Below are positions 43,763 to 53,581 of a DNA stretch of 64,000 bases, piece by piece. A program made the translations under genes and the position numbers. This stretch comes from an uncultured Lachnospiraceae bacterium (GTDB taxonomy: Bacteria > Bacillota > Clostridia > Lachnospirales > Lachnospiraceae). The stretch spans positions 1 to 64,000 of the forward strand of contig CANQSB010000019.1 in the NCBI GenBank assembly GCA_947626435.1. Direction: 5' to 3'. The notes under the pieces were generated by a model. It was not told the DNA's origin. It was given only the letters and a program-made list of their open reading frames with translations, and ran no database searches. Every line of letters begins with the position of its first letter. The first letter of the stretch is position 1.

Positions 43763-44686
43763 TCATTTCCGCACAGCACCTGCCGACACAGGCGCTTTTA
43801 CAGACGCACCGCCCACCATCTTCGCCAACTCACCGCGGATAAATTCCCTCCGCTCATCCCTCACAAGGAAATACAAATAAGCATCCAACACATACTGCTG
43901 CGGCATTCCACGCCCCGCAATTTTGAAGTTCACAAAACCTCTTTCAATATACCCCCCTATTTCCTCATTCGAAATAAACGCAGGCCGTTTCCTGCACTCC
44001 TCAAATGTCTTATTGGGATTAGCATTCGGACATGGAAAAATGTCCTTTACATCAAACTCAAGCTGCGCCCTTGACTGCTGCGCATAATGCTCCGCCCGCC
44101 TCGTACAGCCCGGTGTGCATACCTCATTTACCAAAATCTCTATGCGCCCCGCGCGGCTTTCCAGCTCACTCAACACCTTTTCATTATGATTTAAGTCATA
44201 GTCAAGCACTACCAAAAAATAATCCTTATCCAACTCACCAAGCACACGATCCCTCTCCACTATTCTCTTAGTAGTAGATGAAATCAGCGGAAAGCGCGGA
44301 TACTCGCGACGAATATAGTCCTCCAATATCGGAGAATTGACGAGCGCCTGATTTAAGCCGTTATCTGCAAGCCGCATGATGAGGTTGCAGTAGGTATCAT
44401 AAACATGCTTTTCCTCAAGGACTGAATTTGTCCATGTAAATCTTACAGGCACACCCTTACTGTTGTAAAGCTTAAGAGTCGCCTCAATGTCCCTTTTGCC
44501 GGCAATGCCCATTACCACACGCCCGCCATTCCATATAGCCCCCGGAAAAGTCCCGTAAACCGAGCCTATCCTATAGCCCTCGCGGAAACATTCGGGATAT
44601 TTTTCCATCAGGGTGATTACCGCATAATTTAACTGCCGAAAATAGCAAAAACCCGGCAGATGCCAAAATATCTCCTTATCAGCCAT
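43763..44686 (-). CDS. U32-peptidase-like protein, paralogue A
   Basis: 307 aa. Begins HLPGFCYFRQLNYAVITLM; a TIM-barrel-like run of strands follows (FRIGSVYGTFPGAIWNGGR-type YRIGSVYGTFPGAIWNGGR). NEVCTPGCTRRAEHY (about 195), IFPCPNANP and TFEECRKRP give four cysteines in the U32/UbiU-like pattern that can hold a [4Fe-4S] cluster. Function is unknown; U32 relatives act in RNA hydroxylation or as collagenase-like proteins. The ATG follows AAAGGAGAAGGTAA. It is 32 bases after the neighbouring paralogue, so one transcript is likely. Confidence 0.6.
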   Translation of the reverse strand: MADKEIFWHLPGFCYFRQLNYAVITLMEKYPECFREGYRIGSVYGTFPGAIWNGGRVVMGIAGKRDIEATLKLYNSKGVPVRFTWTNSVLEEKHVYDTYCNLIMRLADNGLNQALVNSPILEDYIRREYPRFPLISSTTKRIVERDRVLGELDKDYFLVVLDYDLNHNEKVLSELESRAGRIEILVNEVCTPGCTRRAEHYAQQSRAQLEFDVKDIFPCPNANPNKTFEECRKRPAFISNEEIGGYIERGFVNFKIAGRGMPQQYVLDAYLYFLVRDERREFIRGELAKMVGGASVKAPVSAGAVRK

Positions 44687-44718
44687 TTACCTTCTCCTTT
44701 CCTGCCGCCTGTAAACCC

Positions 44719-45681
44719 TTACACCTTATCCGGATGCCACTGCACCGGCTTCGGTCTTGCCACAGTGATAAACCGGTTTGCCGCAAGGCTGTTTAGCAGC
44801 GTGGTCGCGGCATCCACCCTATACTCAGGACGGATTAGATAGTGGCAGTAAACCTCCATAATATAAAAGAGGTTTGCCGTCCTCCCCTCGAGCTTAAAGT
44901 TGGTAAAGCCCATCGGCACATATTTTTCCCAGATGTCCTCGGGCGATACATAGGTGCAGTAGCTTTGTATCGTCTTAAACTCATTGTGCTCACCATAATC
45001 ACAGTGCCAAGGCTCTAAAGGTATCTGCCTGTCAGGCGTGCGCGTGCGGTTTTTTAGCATAATCCGCTGATTTTTCGCTTCATTTTCGTAGTGCTTGCCG
45101 CGTCTTGGACAGTCGGGCTGGCACACCGCGTTTACCAGAATCTCACAGCGCCCCTTGTCCTTTATCTTGTCAAGCTCGTCAAAACGATTATTGAAATTGT
45201 AATCGAGGACTACGAGATGATAGTCCTTTGAAAGCTCCTCATTTACCGCATCAATATCGCGTATTTCTTTACATGTGGAGCTGTTTATCCTAAAGCTTGG
45301 ATATGTCCTGCGTATATAATCCTCCAAAAGCGGCGATACCACAAGCACGCCGTTCATGCCATTGTCCGCCGCTTTCAGGCAGAAGTTGCAGTAGGGGTCC
45401 TTTAAATCCTCCTCATCTATAAACATATTTGTATAGGTATAGCGTACAGCCACACCCTTTGCGTTAATGCTTTTAATGGCATTCTCGATAAAGCCCGCAT
45501 CACACTGGTCATTCCGCGAATGTCTGCCGCCGTTCCACAGTGACACCGGAAATTCACCGAAAAAAGAGGCAATCTTTACACCCTCCCTAAAATATTGCGG
45601 CCGCTTTTCAAGCATTGAAAGCAGCACCATATTAAGCGCCAAATTCTGCCTCAGTCCCGGCAGATGAAAATTGACTTCCAT
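44719..45681 (-). CDS. U32-peptidase-like protein, paralogue B
   Basis: 320 aa. Same plan as paralogue A: FHLPGLRQNLALNMVLLSML, IASFFGEFPVSLWNGGRHS, LVNAVCQPDCPRRGKHY, then PWHCDYGEHN and IQSYCTYVSPED. The Cys order is conserved although overall identity looks moderate. DNGMNGVLVVSPLLEDYIRR aligns with DNGLNQALVNSPILEDYIRR of A. The ATG at 45681 is 9 bases after AAAGG. The two may form a heterodimer, as UbiU and UbiV do (inference). Confidence 0.6.
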   Translation of the reverse strand: MEVNFHLPGLRQNLALNMVLLSMLEKRPQYFREGVKIASFFGEFPVSLWNGGRHSRNDQCDAGFIENAIKSINAKGVAVRYTYTNMFIDEEDLKDPYCNFCLKAADNGMNGVLVVSPLLEDYIRRTYPSFRINSSTCKEIRDIDAVNEELSKDYHLVVLDYNFNNRFDELDKIKDKGRCEILVNAVCQPDCPRRGKHYENEAKNQRIMLKNRTRTPDRQIPLEPWHCDYGEHNEFKTIQSYCTYVSPEDIWEKYVPMGFTNFKLEGRTANLFYIMEVYCHYLIRPEYRVDAATTLLNSLAANRFITVARPKPVQWHPDKV

Positions 45682-45985
45682 CACTATCATCCTTTCGCAG
45701 TGTTTCAGCTCAGCGTACTTACGACTCATGCCCATTTTAAGAGCACTTTGCACATAATGCACTTTTTTAATTATTGTAGCACATAAGCGGGCATAATTCT
45801 ACCAAAAACACATAGGCTTGTCAGAAAATTTTGGAAGAGAATCTTGAATCATGCGCACAATATGCCATAACTAAAATCTTTTCATAACAATAGTTTTGTG
45901 ATATACTATATACAACATAAATTATTCCTTTTTTGAATACCAATAAATTTTTATTCAAAAACCTAAAAACACAAACAACAGAGAT
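45682..45985. other. Intergenic region between U32-like gene and Rpn remnant
   Basis: 304 bases, AT-rich beyond 45780. No gene or clear promoter seen. The reading frame of the Rpn remnant extends upward into it for a few codons (KTKNTNNRD) without a start. Confidence 0.45.
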
Positions 45986-46414
45986 TTGTTCCAATTGCTG
46001 AATCTTATCTATAATACAACATTGGACAAGAAAACGCGGATTCAAAAAGCACAGGATTATGAAAGCAATCACAAAGTTAATGAAGAAGTGATACATGTCC
46101 TGGCAGCAACGAATCGCATCCAATTGAAAACGTCAAAAAGGGAGGGAGCGAAAGTGTGTACATTATTTGAAGAAATTGCAAGAGATAGCAAGGCAGAAGG
46201 AATAACCGAAGGTAGAGCGGAAGGTAGAGCAGAGGGAATAACAGAAGGAAAGGCTGAAGCTACATTAGAGCTTTTGGAAGATTATGGCGAAATTCCTGAA
46301 GATCTTAGAAAAATAGTCATGGGGCAGACTGATTTGAATATTTTGAAAGAATGGCTCAAGGCTGCGGCAAAGGCCGGGTCAATCAAAGAGTTTGAAAAAG
46401 CTATAGGAATTTAA
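45986..46414 (+). pseudogene. Rpn-family C-terminal remnant with charged repeats
   Basis: About 142 aa. LFQLLNLIYNTTLDKKTRIQ and FEEIARDSKAEGITEGRAEG are characteristic of the C-terminal tails of Rpn/PDDEXK-type transposase-like proteins. A short run of E-G-(R/K/I)-A repeats and the end LKEWLKAAAKAGSIKEFEKA follow. The nuclease domain is missing and no good start exists. A different Rpn tail fragment lies at 28006. Confidence 0.6.
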
Positions 46415-46447
46415 TGACAAAGAAATCTTTATAACCAAAAAGACTAA

Positions 46448-46484
46448 CCAAAAAGGATGGCGTACAAAAACGCCATCCTTTTTA
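46448..46484. terminator. Bidirectional terminator of ABC operon
   Basis: AAAAGGATGGCGT pairs with ACGCCATCCTTTTT around a 6-base loop. It ends the long minus-strand transporter operon and also the plus-strand Rpn remnant. Confidence 0.88.
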
Positions 46485-46520
46485 TGATTCATCATTTTAT
46501 ACAGACTATGCCGCAGCGCG

Positions 46521-48098
46521 TTATTCAAGCGAAGCATTGAACTCGTCAACCGCCGTCTGCCATGCAGGAAGATTCTGCTCGATAAGTGCGTCAACATCTG
46601 CGCCTACGCCCATTGAATACAGGAAGTTTGTATTAGGGTCGAAGTTAGGAACGATTGCATGTAAATCGTCTACACCTCTTGTAGTCATCATGTCGATAGT
46701 CTCATCTACGGAACGTGTATCAGCCATACCGCCATAGAGGTTGTCAAGTAATGAGTAGTATCCCTCATAACCCGGCACATCGTCTGTCCATACGTCATAT
46801 GCGAACATAAGCAATCTTGCTTTCTCATCACTGTATGAAGCAGGAAGACACAGAGGATTGTTTTGCTTGTTTACTACATAGTCGCTTGCCTTGGGTCCCT
46901 TAGGGAACATTACGAAACCGAAGTCAAGCTTCTGGTCAAGAGTAACACCGTTTACTTCAACAGGGTTCTGACCTGTAAGCCAGCCGCCCTCATATGCGCA
47001 GTATGCGTCATCATACATGAAGGCTGCCTTGCCGCTCATAAAGAGGTTCTTGTAATCTTCCCAGTTAGAACCGTCTTCATTGCCGAAGTCAAGATAATAA
47101 TTGTTTGTAACTGTATCAATTGCGAAATGGAGACCTTCCTTTACAGCATCGCTGTCAGCAGTAAGCTCGTATAAACCATCTGCATTCTTGCTTACAAGAG
47201 CGCCGCCATTAGAACGTACACACTGGTATACCATACCGCCGTTGTTCTGTACGCAGCCATATATATCGTCCTGTCCGTCGTTGTCAGTATCGCGCTGTAC
47301 CTGCTTCATTATGTCTACCCATGCATCCCATGTCCATGTGCCGTCTGCCTGCATATCATAAATGCTCTCAGGGTCGATGCCTGCGTCTCTGAGCACGTCC
47401 TTATTGAAATACAAGCCTCCTCTGGGCTCTGAAGGACCTGTGTAGAAGCAGTAGATTGACTCGCCTACGCCCCATGAGTAAATTTCACCGTTCTTTGTCC
47501 ACTTCTCTTCTGAAAGGTCAATTACGTCACCGTCAAGCTTGCTTATGTCATACATCAAGCCTTGGCTAACGTCTGATGCCGTAGCCGCTGAGTTTGTCAG
47601 AGTGAAGATGACGTTTTCATCACTTCCGGAAGTAGCGGCCTGTACGAATGCCTCACCTATTGAGCCTTCCTCCCAGCCCCAGCCTGCGTAGTTCTTCTGA
47701 ACCATCTTAAAGTTGTATGTTTCCTGAAGCCAATCCTGATAATCCCTCTGAGCCTGCTGGAAATCAGTCGTAGGATCTGCCGGCTCATCCGGTGACCACC
47801 AGTCTGCAATGATAATCTCCATGCCGCCTAAGTCAAACGGTTCGCCTGTGTTGGGGTCAATCCTTACCTCAGGCGTGCCTTCCTCACCCTCTGCGGCAGC
47901 CGTAGTCTGCTCTGCATCAGCCTGCTCCGTGCTCGGTGTCTGTGCTGCATCATTTGTCTGGCTTGCCGACTGATCCGTCGTGCTGTTTGACTGGTCTGAA
48001 GATGCGTTATTATTGCCGCCGCCGCAGCCCGTCATCCCTACAGTCATGACTGTAGCCAATGAAGCAGCCATAAGCCTACTTAACATTTTTCTTTTCAT
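46521..48098 (-). CDS. ABC sugar-binding lipoprotein
   Basis: 525 aa. A lipobox ends at Cys25 (VGMTGC). A Ser/Thr/Gln-rich linker (26-75) leads to a cluster B-type solute-binding fold (IIIADWWSPDEP, GLYFNKDVLRDAGIDPES, GTWTWDAWVDIMKQ). DTDNDGQDDIYG is a calcium-loop-like motif. FMSGKAAFMYDDAYC is typical of oligosaccharide binding proteins. It is the last gene of the operon, after the two permeases at 48254 and 49266. The ATG follows AAGGAGGAAAAT. Confidence 0.88.
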   Translation of the reverse strand: MKRKMLSRLMAASLATVMTVGMTGCGGGNNNASSDQSNSTTDQSASQTNDAAQTPSTEQADAEQTTAAAEGEEGTPEVRIDPNTGEPFDLGGMEIIIADWWSPDEPADPTTDFQQAQRDYQDWLQETYNFKMVQKNYAGWGWEEGSIGEAFVQAATSGSDENVIFTLTNSAATASDVSQGLMYDISKLDGDVIDLSEEKWTKNGEIYSWGVGESIYCFYTGPSEPRGGLYFNKDVLRDAGIDPESIYDMQADGTWTWDAWVDIMKQVQRDTDNDGQDDIYGCVQNNGGMVYQCVRSNGGALVSKNADGLYELTADSDAVKEGLHFAIDTVTNNYYLDFGNEDGSNWEDYKNLFMSGKAAFMYDDAYCAYEGGWLTGQNPVEVNGVTLDQKLDFGFVMFPKGPKASDYVVNKQNNPLCLPASYSDEKARLLMFAYDVWTDDVPGYEGYYSLLDNLYGGMADTRSVDETIDMMTTRGVDDLHAIVPNFDPNTNFLYSMGVGADVDALIEQNLPAWQTAVDEFNASLE

Positions 48099-48253
48099 AT
48101 TTTCCTCCTTATTCTGGATGCGCCCGCTTCCACGCTTGGCGCTGTCTGTGCGCAGAGCCTTTTCTCCGCGCGTTTGCTTTGTTTTTAGTTACCATATATA
48201 AATTTCCGCCCGCAGCCGTACATATTTTTTACGGCTGTCAGGTGAAACTCATA

Positions 48254-49273
48254 TCACATCTTGATACCAGTACTGCTAAGGCTCTCTACGAAGCCCTTCT
48301 GCGCATAGAGATAAAGTATAATCAACGGCACAATCACCATCAGCGTGCCCGTCGCCAGCATACAGTTAGTATACGGCACTGAAACGCCCGCCGAGCTTGA
48401 AGCTCCCGTAATCCTTGCCATGTACCCGCCAAACGTATCGGGAAGCTGCTTAAGCTTGATGCTGAGCAGGCTTATGTTGCCAAGGAACATGCTTGAATAA
48501 AAGCCGTCCGTCCACTGCCATACGAATGCGAACAAAAAGCATGACGTAAGGATAGGCTTCGCGTCAGGAAGCATTATGCTCACAAACGTCTTGAGCGTGC
48601 CGCAGCCGTCCACATACGCAGCCTCCTCCATCTCCTTGGGAATGTTGCGGAAGAACTGGCGTATCATGTATATATACAGTCCGTTCTTCAAGCCCATGCA
48701 CCCTGCCGACATCAGATAATACGGCAGTATGGAGCCTCTCAGATTTATCGTGGAGCCGGTAAGCAGCTGCGAGATTCCCAATATGTCAAAGAACCTGAAA
48801 TGCAGGTGCAGCGAAGTGGAGATTACCTGGGGCGGAATCAAAATCATCACCATGACGCAGGCAAACCAAAAGTTCTTCAACGGGAACTGGAAACGCGCAA
48901 AGCCGTATCCTACCAGAGTGCACATGGTTACCTGAAGCACCGATATAGTCAGCGCAATCATCAACGAATTAAACAGGCTCTTCGCGTAATCCATCAGACC
49001 GGCAGCCAGGCGGTAGTTTTCCGTAGTAAAATGCAGCGGGATGGAAATAACTATCGGGTCATACAAATCCCCCTCCGTCATGAAGCTTACGGAAATCTTA
49101 TTCAGCAGCGGCTGCAGAATCAGGAAGCATAATCCAAAGAGCAGTATAGCCCTGCATATGCTCACGCCGTACCCCATAACAGTCCTGCGCAGAAGATAAC
49201 CGCCCGACTTTCTGTTCCTCTCCCAAAAATTAGTATATTTGCCCGTCTTTGGCTTGCTTGCAGTCTTACTCAT
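48254..49273 (-). CDS. ABC sugar permease, MalG type
   Basis: 339 aa, about six membrane helices. The EAA loop that docks the ATPase is PKEMEEAAYVDGCGTLKTF. A basic N-terminal tail (1-30) precedes the first helix. The start overlaps the stop of the preceding permease by 8 bases, implying coupled translation. No ATPase gene is in the window; such transporters usually share an MsmK-type ATPase. Confidence 0.87.
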   Translation of the reverse strand: MSKTASKPKTGKYTNFWERNRKSGGYLLRRTVMGYGVSICRAILLFGLCFLILQPLLNKISVSFMTEGDLYDPIVISIPLHFTTENYRLAAGLMDYAKSLFNSLMIALTISVLQVTMCTLVGYGFARFQFPLKNFWFACVMVMILIPPQVISTSLHLHFRFFDILGISQLLTGSTINLRGSILPYYLMSAGCMGLKNGLYIYMIRQFFRNIPKEMEEAAYVDGCGTLKTFVSIMLPDAKPILTSCFLFAFVWQWTDGFYSSMFLGNISLLSIKLKQLPDTFGGYMARITGASSSAGVSVPYTNCMLATGTLMVIVPLIILYLYAQKGFVESLSSTGIKM

Positions 49274-50177
49274 AGTAATAAACCCCCTTCGAGATAATGA
49301 ACGAACTTACTCCAATAATCACCATAACCAGCACAAAGTAAGTCCATGCCATAGCGGAAGCCAGCCCGTAATTCAGGTTTACATTCATATATGTAGTAAT
49401 CTTGTCAATGACCTCGTTGTCAGATCTCATACAGAAGTCAACTACCGTATAAATCCAGTTTACTAGGAAAAGGGAACTAACCATCGGGAATGTAATCTTC
49501 CAAAGGCTTTCCCACTTAGTACATCCCTCGATATCAGCAGCTTCATACATACTTACCGAAATCGTCTGCAATCCCGAAAGGAAAATGATAATCTGTATGC
49601 CTGAAGAAATTGCTACATCATAGATATTATCAATAACCTCAAACAGCTTTTCAAACGCCCTTACGCCTACACCAGTAGTCCTCAATATTTCTTGAAGTGC
49701 ATCTGTAACGCTTGACGCACCCTGCGCATTTACTTCTACTGTCTGTGCCAGCGCCGCCATCAGCGCATTGTCGGAATCAAGCTTCAGCATTACACCAGAT
49801 GCCAATATAACTGGCAGGAAGAATATTGAACGAACCAACGCCCTGCCTTTAAATTTCTGGTTAAGCACCAGCGCTACAAAAAAGCTGAATACCATTATGG
49901 CAACTGAATAAATTGCCATCCTCGCAAGCTCCTCTGTCAAGAGCCTTACAAAATCAGCATCCACACGAAAAGCATAATTGTAATTATCAATGCTTTTCCA
50001 TACCAGATCAAATCCTCCCGTTCCCAGCTTCACGTCGCAAAAGCTCATGTACAGGGACTGGAACAGCGGCTTTACCATAAAAGCCAAAAAACCAATGATA
50101 AACGGCGCTATAAACAGGTAACCCGATATGGCTTTTCTTTTTTGAAGACCCGCTAACTTCGTTTTCTTTGTTTTCAT
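49266..50177 (-). CDS. ABC sugar permease, MalF/UgpA type
   Basis: 303 aa. AISGYLFIAPFIIGFLAFM is the first helix and YEAADIEGCTKWESLWKITF the EAA loop. A periplasm-side insert (about 105-180: SDNALMAALAQTVEVNAQG) is longer than in most relatives. The ATG at 50177 is 9 bases after AAAGG; an ATG two codons earlier is possible. Confidence 0.87.
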   Translation of the reverse strand: MKTKKTKLAGLQKRKAISGYLFIAPFIIGFLAFMVKPLFQSLYMSFCDVKLGTGGFDLVWKSIDNYNYAFRVDADFVRLLTEELARMAIYSVAIMVFSFFVALVLNQKFKGRALVRSIFFLPVILASGVMLKLDSDNALMAALAQTVEVNAQGASSVTDALQEILRTTGVGVRAFEKLFEVIDNIYDVAISSGIQIIIFLSGLQTISVSMYEAADIEGCTKWESLWKITFPMVSSLFLVNWIYTVVDFCMRSDNEVIDKITTYMNVNLNYGLASAMAWTYFVLVMVIIGVSSFIISKGVYYYE

Positions 50178-50247
50178 AACCATAACCCTTTCTAAAAACT
50201 TATTATGCCATAAACCGCCGACGGCGATGCCGCCGACAGTCTGACCG

Positions 50248-52869
50248 CTAACGCACTACTAAGTAATCTCTAGCCGGAACCTTCACGCCATCAGGAGTAG
50301 TTTCATCCGTAAAACCATAATTTACATATACTTTCGTGCCATCCTCATAAACGGTGCAGGAAAGATCTTCGTTAAGCTTTTCATGGTCTGTCATCTTCTG
50401 ATTGAATACATGCCCCAGCTCGCTGTTGTATCTGTTGTAGGTCTCCAGCATCCTGTCATGAACTGCCGCAAAATCAGAAGCATAATACTCTGTGTAAAGC
50501 GTCTTTTGTAATGCAAATGCCGTCTCACGCATAAGCGAGAAGGATAAGCCCGCGCCATATTCCGCCGATTCAAGAAGCTGCTCCTGCTCGTTGCCGCACA
50601 CGTTAAGCGGTGCTCCCGTATAATTTACATAGCCATGTATCGCAAGCTGATAAAATGGAATCTCCTCGTCTATAATGGTATATCCGCTGCCTGACAAATC
50701 CATATTTGTAACCATATCCGTATATGGAACGGCATAGTCATTGCCCATGTCGATCATGACTTTCTTGCCGCTGTCCTCTATCTCCTTGAGCATGCCTGCC
50801 TGTGAAACCATTGCCTGCTGTCTGCTCACCGTATCCTTAAGGTAATAATCAGAAGAAAGGTCTTTGCCGGTATCCCGGAACGCCACGTTTGCATTGTATT
50901 TATCCGCCGCCTTCGCAAGCGTCTGCGTGTTTTCCTCTATTATATCGGGATGCAGTAGATAATAGCTGTCTACGCTTTCTCTTGCATTGTAGGTTACAGG
51001 ATTGTATACAAACTGCTCGGCTCTTTCCTTTGACAAAAATCTCGCCGCATCCGTAAATGAGAAGAAACCGTCAAAGATTCCGCTGTCAAATTCGTAATGT
51101 GTCACACCCTCCAAATAGAGATCCGCGCCAAGCTCCGCCGCCGCATCGCCAAAAGCCTTCAAATCTTTTTTGCTGCCCAAGGCGCCTATCGTCTTTGCCT
51201 TGCGGAGAATCTTTTGATTTACGCCGCCATTGCACCAGCCTGTATATTTTATGGACATATTGTCCATACCCTCTGACGCCAGCTGACGTATCATGTCCTC
51301 AGCTTCGCTGTATTTTGTAAGCTTCAAGGGTCTTGATACGGGTACGCCCAAAATCTGTCTAACCTTATCTACCGCGCCTACAATCTCCAATGCTACCGGA
51401 GTCGAAGCGTCATCATTCTCCGCGAAATAATCTCCGTATTTATCCTTTAGATAACCCTGATAGCACTTTGCCATGTCAACATAGCTGTTGCTGTCAACAA
51501 AGCGGTAACGCTGTGTCAACGTTTCATCCGGGAGAGTTTCCAAAAACTTATACACGTTCTGGCTGTTCAAATCGCCTACCTGGTACAGCTCTGACGGGCT
51601 GATGGTATAGCTTGAATTGACATAATTGTAGCTGCTTCCATGTCCGGCAATGTCCGCCTGTACGGACGCGTATGGAGCGCCCTCCTCCATTATACATATA
51701 AAGGAATCGTCCCCGTTTGCAATGCCAAATACATTGAAGTACGCCCTCGTGTCATGCACTACCGCATCCCTTGACAATGCCATGTCCCAGCCGTAAAGGT
51801 TAGCGTAATATGAAGCCTGCGACTGTTTATTGTTGTTGAAGTTAATCAACGCGCCGCCGCCTTCAGGTACAAGTGAAAAGCCTACGTCTTCCGCACCGCC
51901 TGCTCCAAAGTAAGGAAGCGGAACCAATGTATAGATAGGCGTCGCCTCCGTATACTCCATAGAATCCATCGGCAACTCCACAACCAAATCGCCGCCGTCA
52001 AGCCTGTAAATTATGCTCGTATTAAACACGAATGCGTCCTTACCGCTCAACTGCGTGCTAAGCTGTTTGTCAGCCGCCAAATCGTCAGCCGTATAGCCGG
52101 CTTTCTCGAAAATCTGCTCAAGCTTCTGGAATATGGCGCCCTTAGCGCTGTCTCTCAGCACATAAAGCGGTTCAGTTTCCAACGACGGATAGTTGGCAAG
52201 AAGCGTATCCCTGTCATCATCCTTTCCTAAATCGTTGATGTCATATTTCTTATAATAACGCTTGATAAAGCCTGAGTCAGACACGTCAAGGTTGCCAAAC
52301 CATTTATCCATATCAGCCACTGTGCAGACAGGAGGAATCAGATATTCCTTCTCCACATTTCCCAGCGAGTAATCGACACGCACATAGTCGTCTCCTGTCT
52401 CAATATTATATAAGCCGTTGGCAACGCCATAGGTATAGCTGTCATATGTAGTCTGCAGACCCGACGCGATACAGTAGGTCATAAGCAGCGTAGACTGAAG
52501 TCTTCCCTTATATGACGCCACAGCTACAGGATCAGCGTCCGCATCGGGGGGATTGGAATACCATACCTTTCCCGTTTCCTTTACTTCCAAGGTAAACTGG
52601 GTAGTAGTCGGATCCATTGTGAGCTTTAGCTTATCGTTTTCTATCACGATAGTCTGCTCTGAGCCGTCATAAGCATATGGTTTTATCGCCTCCGCCTGTT
52701 CAGTCTCACCTTTCATATTGACAATCACAAATATTGCCACTACTATGACAGCCGTTATGATTAGCGGAACAGCCAAGCTTTTCAGCTTATCCTTCCATGC
52801 CGCCCTTGACACGCTCGCATCATTTTCGACTGCTTTTACTGATTTTTCTTTCTTCATGGTCACTTCCAT
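50248..52869 (-). CDS. DUF5696 membrane-anchored protein
   Basis: 873 aa. One membrane helix near 30-50 (LAVPLIITAVIVVAIFVIV) leaves about 820 residues outside. IVIENDKLKLTMDPTTTQFT begins a galactose-mutarotase-like beta region; the C-terminal half (about 490-800) looks like a TIM barrel (MSIKYTGWCNGGVNQK, DLYLEGVTHYEF). DUF5696 proteins occur beside sugar transporters in Firmicutes and their activity is not known to me; a glycosidase-like role is inference. The ATG at 52869 follows GGGAGGAAGG; a second ATG four codons on is possible. Confidence 0.75.
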   Translation of the reverse strand: MEVTMKKEKSVKAVENDASVSRAAWKDKLKSLAVPLIITAVIVVAIFVIVNMKGETEQAEAIKPYAYDGSEQTIVIENDKLKLTMDPTTTQFTLEVKETGKVWYSNPPDADADPVAVASYKGRLQSTLLMTYCIASGLQTTYDSYTYGVANGLYNIETGDDYVRVDYSLGNVEKEYLIPPVCTVADMDKWFGNLDVSDSGFIKRYYKKYDINDLGKDDDRDTLLANYPSLETEPLYVLRDSAKGAIFQKLEQIFEKAGYTADDLAADKQLSTQLSGKDAFVFNTSIIYRLDGGDLVVELPMDSMEYTEATPIYTLVPLPYFGAGGAEDVGFSLVPEGGGALINFNNNKQSQASYYANLYGWDMALSRDAVVHDTRAYFNVFGIANGDDSFICIMEEGAPYASVQADIAGHGSSYNYVNSSYTISPSELYQVGDLNSQNVYKFLETLPDETLTQRYRFVDSNSYVDMAKCYQGYLKDKYGDYFAENDDASTPVALEIVGAVDKVRQILGVPVSRPLKLTKYSEAEDMIRQLASEGMDNMSIKYTGWCNGGVNQKILRKAKTIGALGSKKDLKAFGDAAAELGADLYLEGVTHYEFDSGIFDGFFSFTDAARFLSKERAEQFVYNPVTYNARESVDSYYLLHPDIIEENTQTLAKAADKYNANVAFRDTGKDLSSDYYLKDTVSRQQAMVSQAGMLKEIEDSGKKVMIDMGNDYAVPYTDMVTNMDLSGSGYTIIDEEIPFYQLAIHGYVNYTGAPLNVCGNEQEQLLESAEYGAGLSFSLMRETAFALQKTLYTEYYASDFAAVHDRMLETYNRYNSELGHVFNQKMTDHEKLNEDLSCTVYEDGTKVYVNYGFTDETTPDGVKVPARDYLVVR

Positions 52870-52907
52870 CCTTCCTCCCGGCAGATGTCCTTTTACTCAC
52901 CGCCTTG

Positions 52908-53564
52908 CTATAGTCGGAACATAATTTCCTTAGCTAAGGAAATAAAATATGCGACGCCCTGCGAAATCATGCTGAAGAACAGCAGCAGGATAAACACAAT
53001 CACAAGCATTGCGAACAGACTCGCCACCATAAACAGCAGATTCTTTCCCATGCCAAATTCATGTATCTGTCCCATAGCGGCAATCATCAGCAATGCCGCC
53101 CATACTAATGAAATTACACTGATTACCGAGTAAAACTCTGCCTCGTCCACAGTGACAAAGTTACTGAAAATCATCAGCGGAAACTGAATGAGCGGATACG
53201 GCGTCAATGCATAGCAGCTTGCCATATATACCTGCCCAAGTCGTCCCTTGCCGTCAAACAATGTAGTCAATCCCCAGTTTCCAACCACAAACATCGCGAG
53301 CGGAAACGCCACGCTGGCAATATACAGGAAGATGTTTATTCCCTCCCAGTACACCGTCAGGAAAATAAAACTGGTATAGCGCAGCTTCAAAACTCTGATT
53401 AACAGGGTCAGAAACAAAATAGTGTTCGCCGCCGCATACGTGCCTCTCTTTTCATGAGTGAGATCCCAGAAGCCGTCTAATGGATGGGTAATGCAGTACA
53501 GCGCGAATTTAAGGCTCTTTATATATTCTTGAAAATTAAATTTCTTTCCCAATGCAACAGCCAT
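52908..53564 (-). CDS. Yip1-family membrane protein
   Basis: 218 aa with about five to six helices (TILFLTLLIRVL, FLYIASVAFPLAMFVV, LFAMLVIVFILLLFF). YALTPYPLIQFPLM matches the Yip1 domain. The N-terminal cytoplasmic part has FALYCITHPLDGFWDL. Function in bacteria is unclear. The ATG at 53564 is 5 bases after GGAGG. It lies between the NHL and DUF5696 genes, an order that suggests a membrane complex. Confidence 0.75.
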   Translation of the reverse strand: MAVALGKKFNFQEYIKSLKFALYCITHPLDGFWDLTHEKRGTYAAANTILFLTLLIRVLKLRYTSFIFLTVYWEGINIFLYIASVAFPLAMFVVGNWGLTTLFDGKGRLGQVYMASCYALTPYPLIQFPLMIFSNFVTVDEAEFYSVISVISLVWAALLMIAAMGQIHEFGMGKNLLFMVASLFAMLVIVFILLLFFSMISQGVAYFISLAKEIMFRL

Positions 53565-53581
53565 AGCAACCTCCATATTAT

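Noticed and set aside
46190-46260. Variable-number coding repeat in the Rpn remnant
   Set aside because: The E-G-R/I-A run is a normal feature of Rpn tails and is short and imperfect here.
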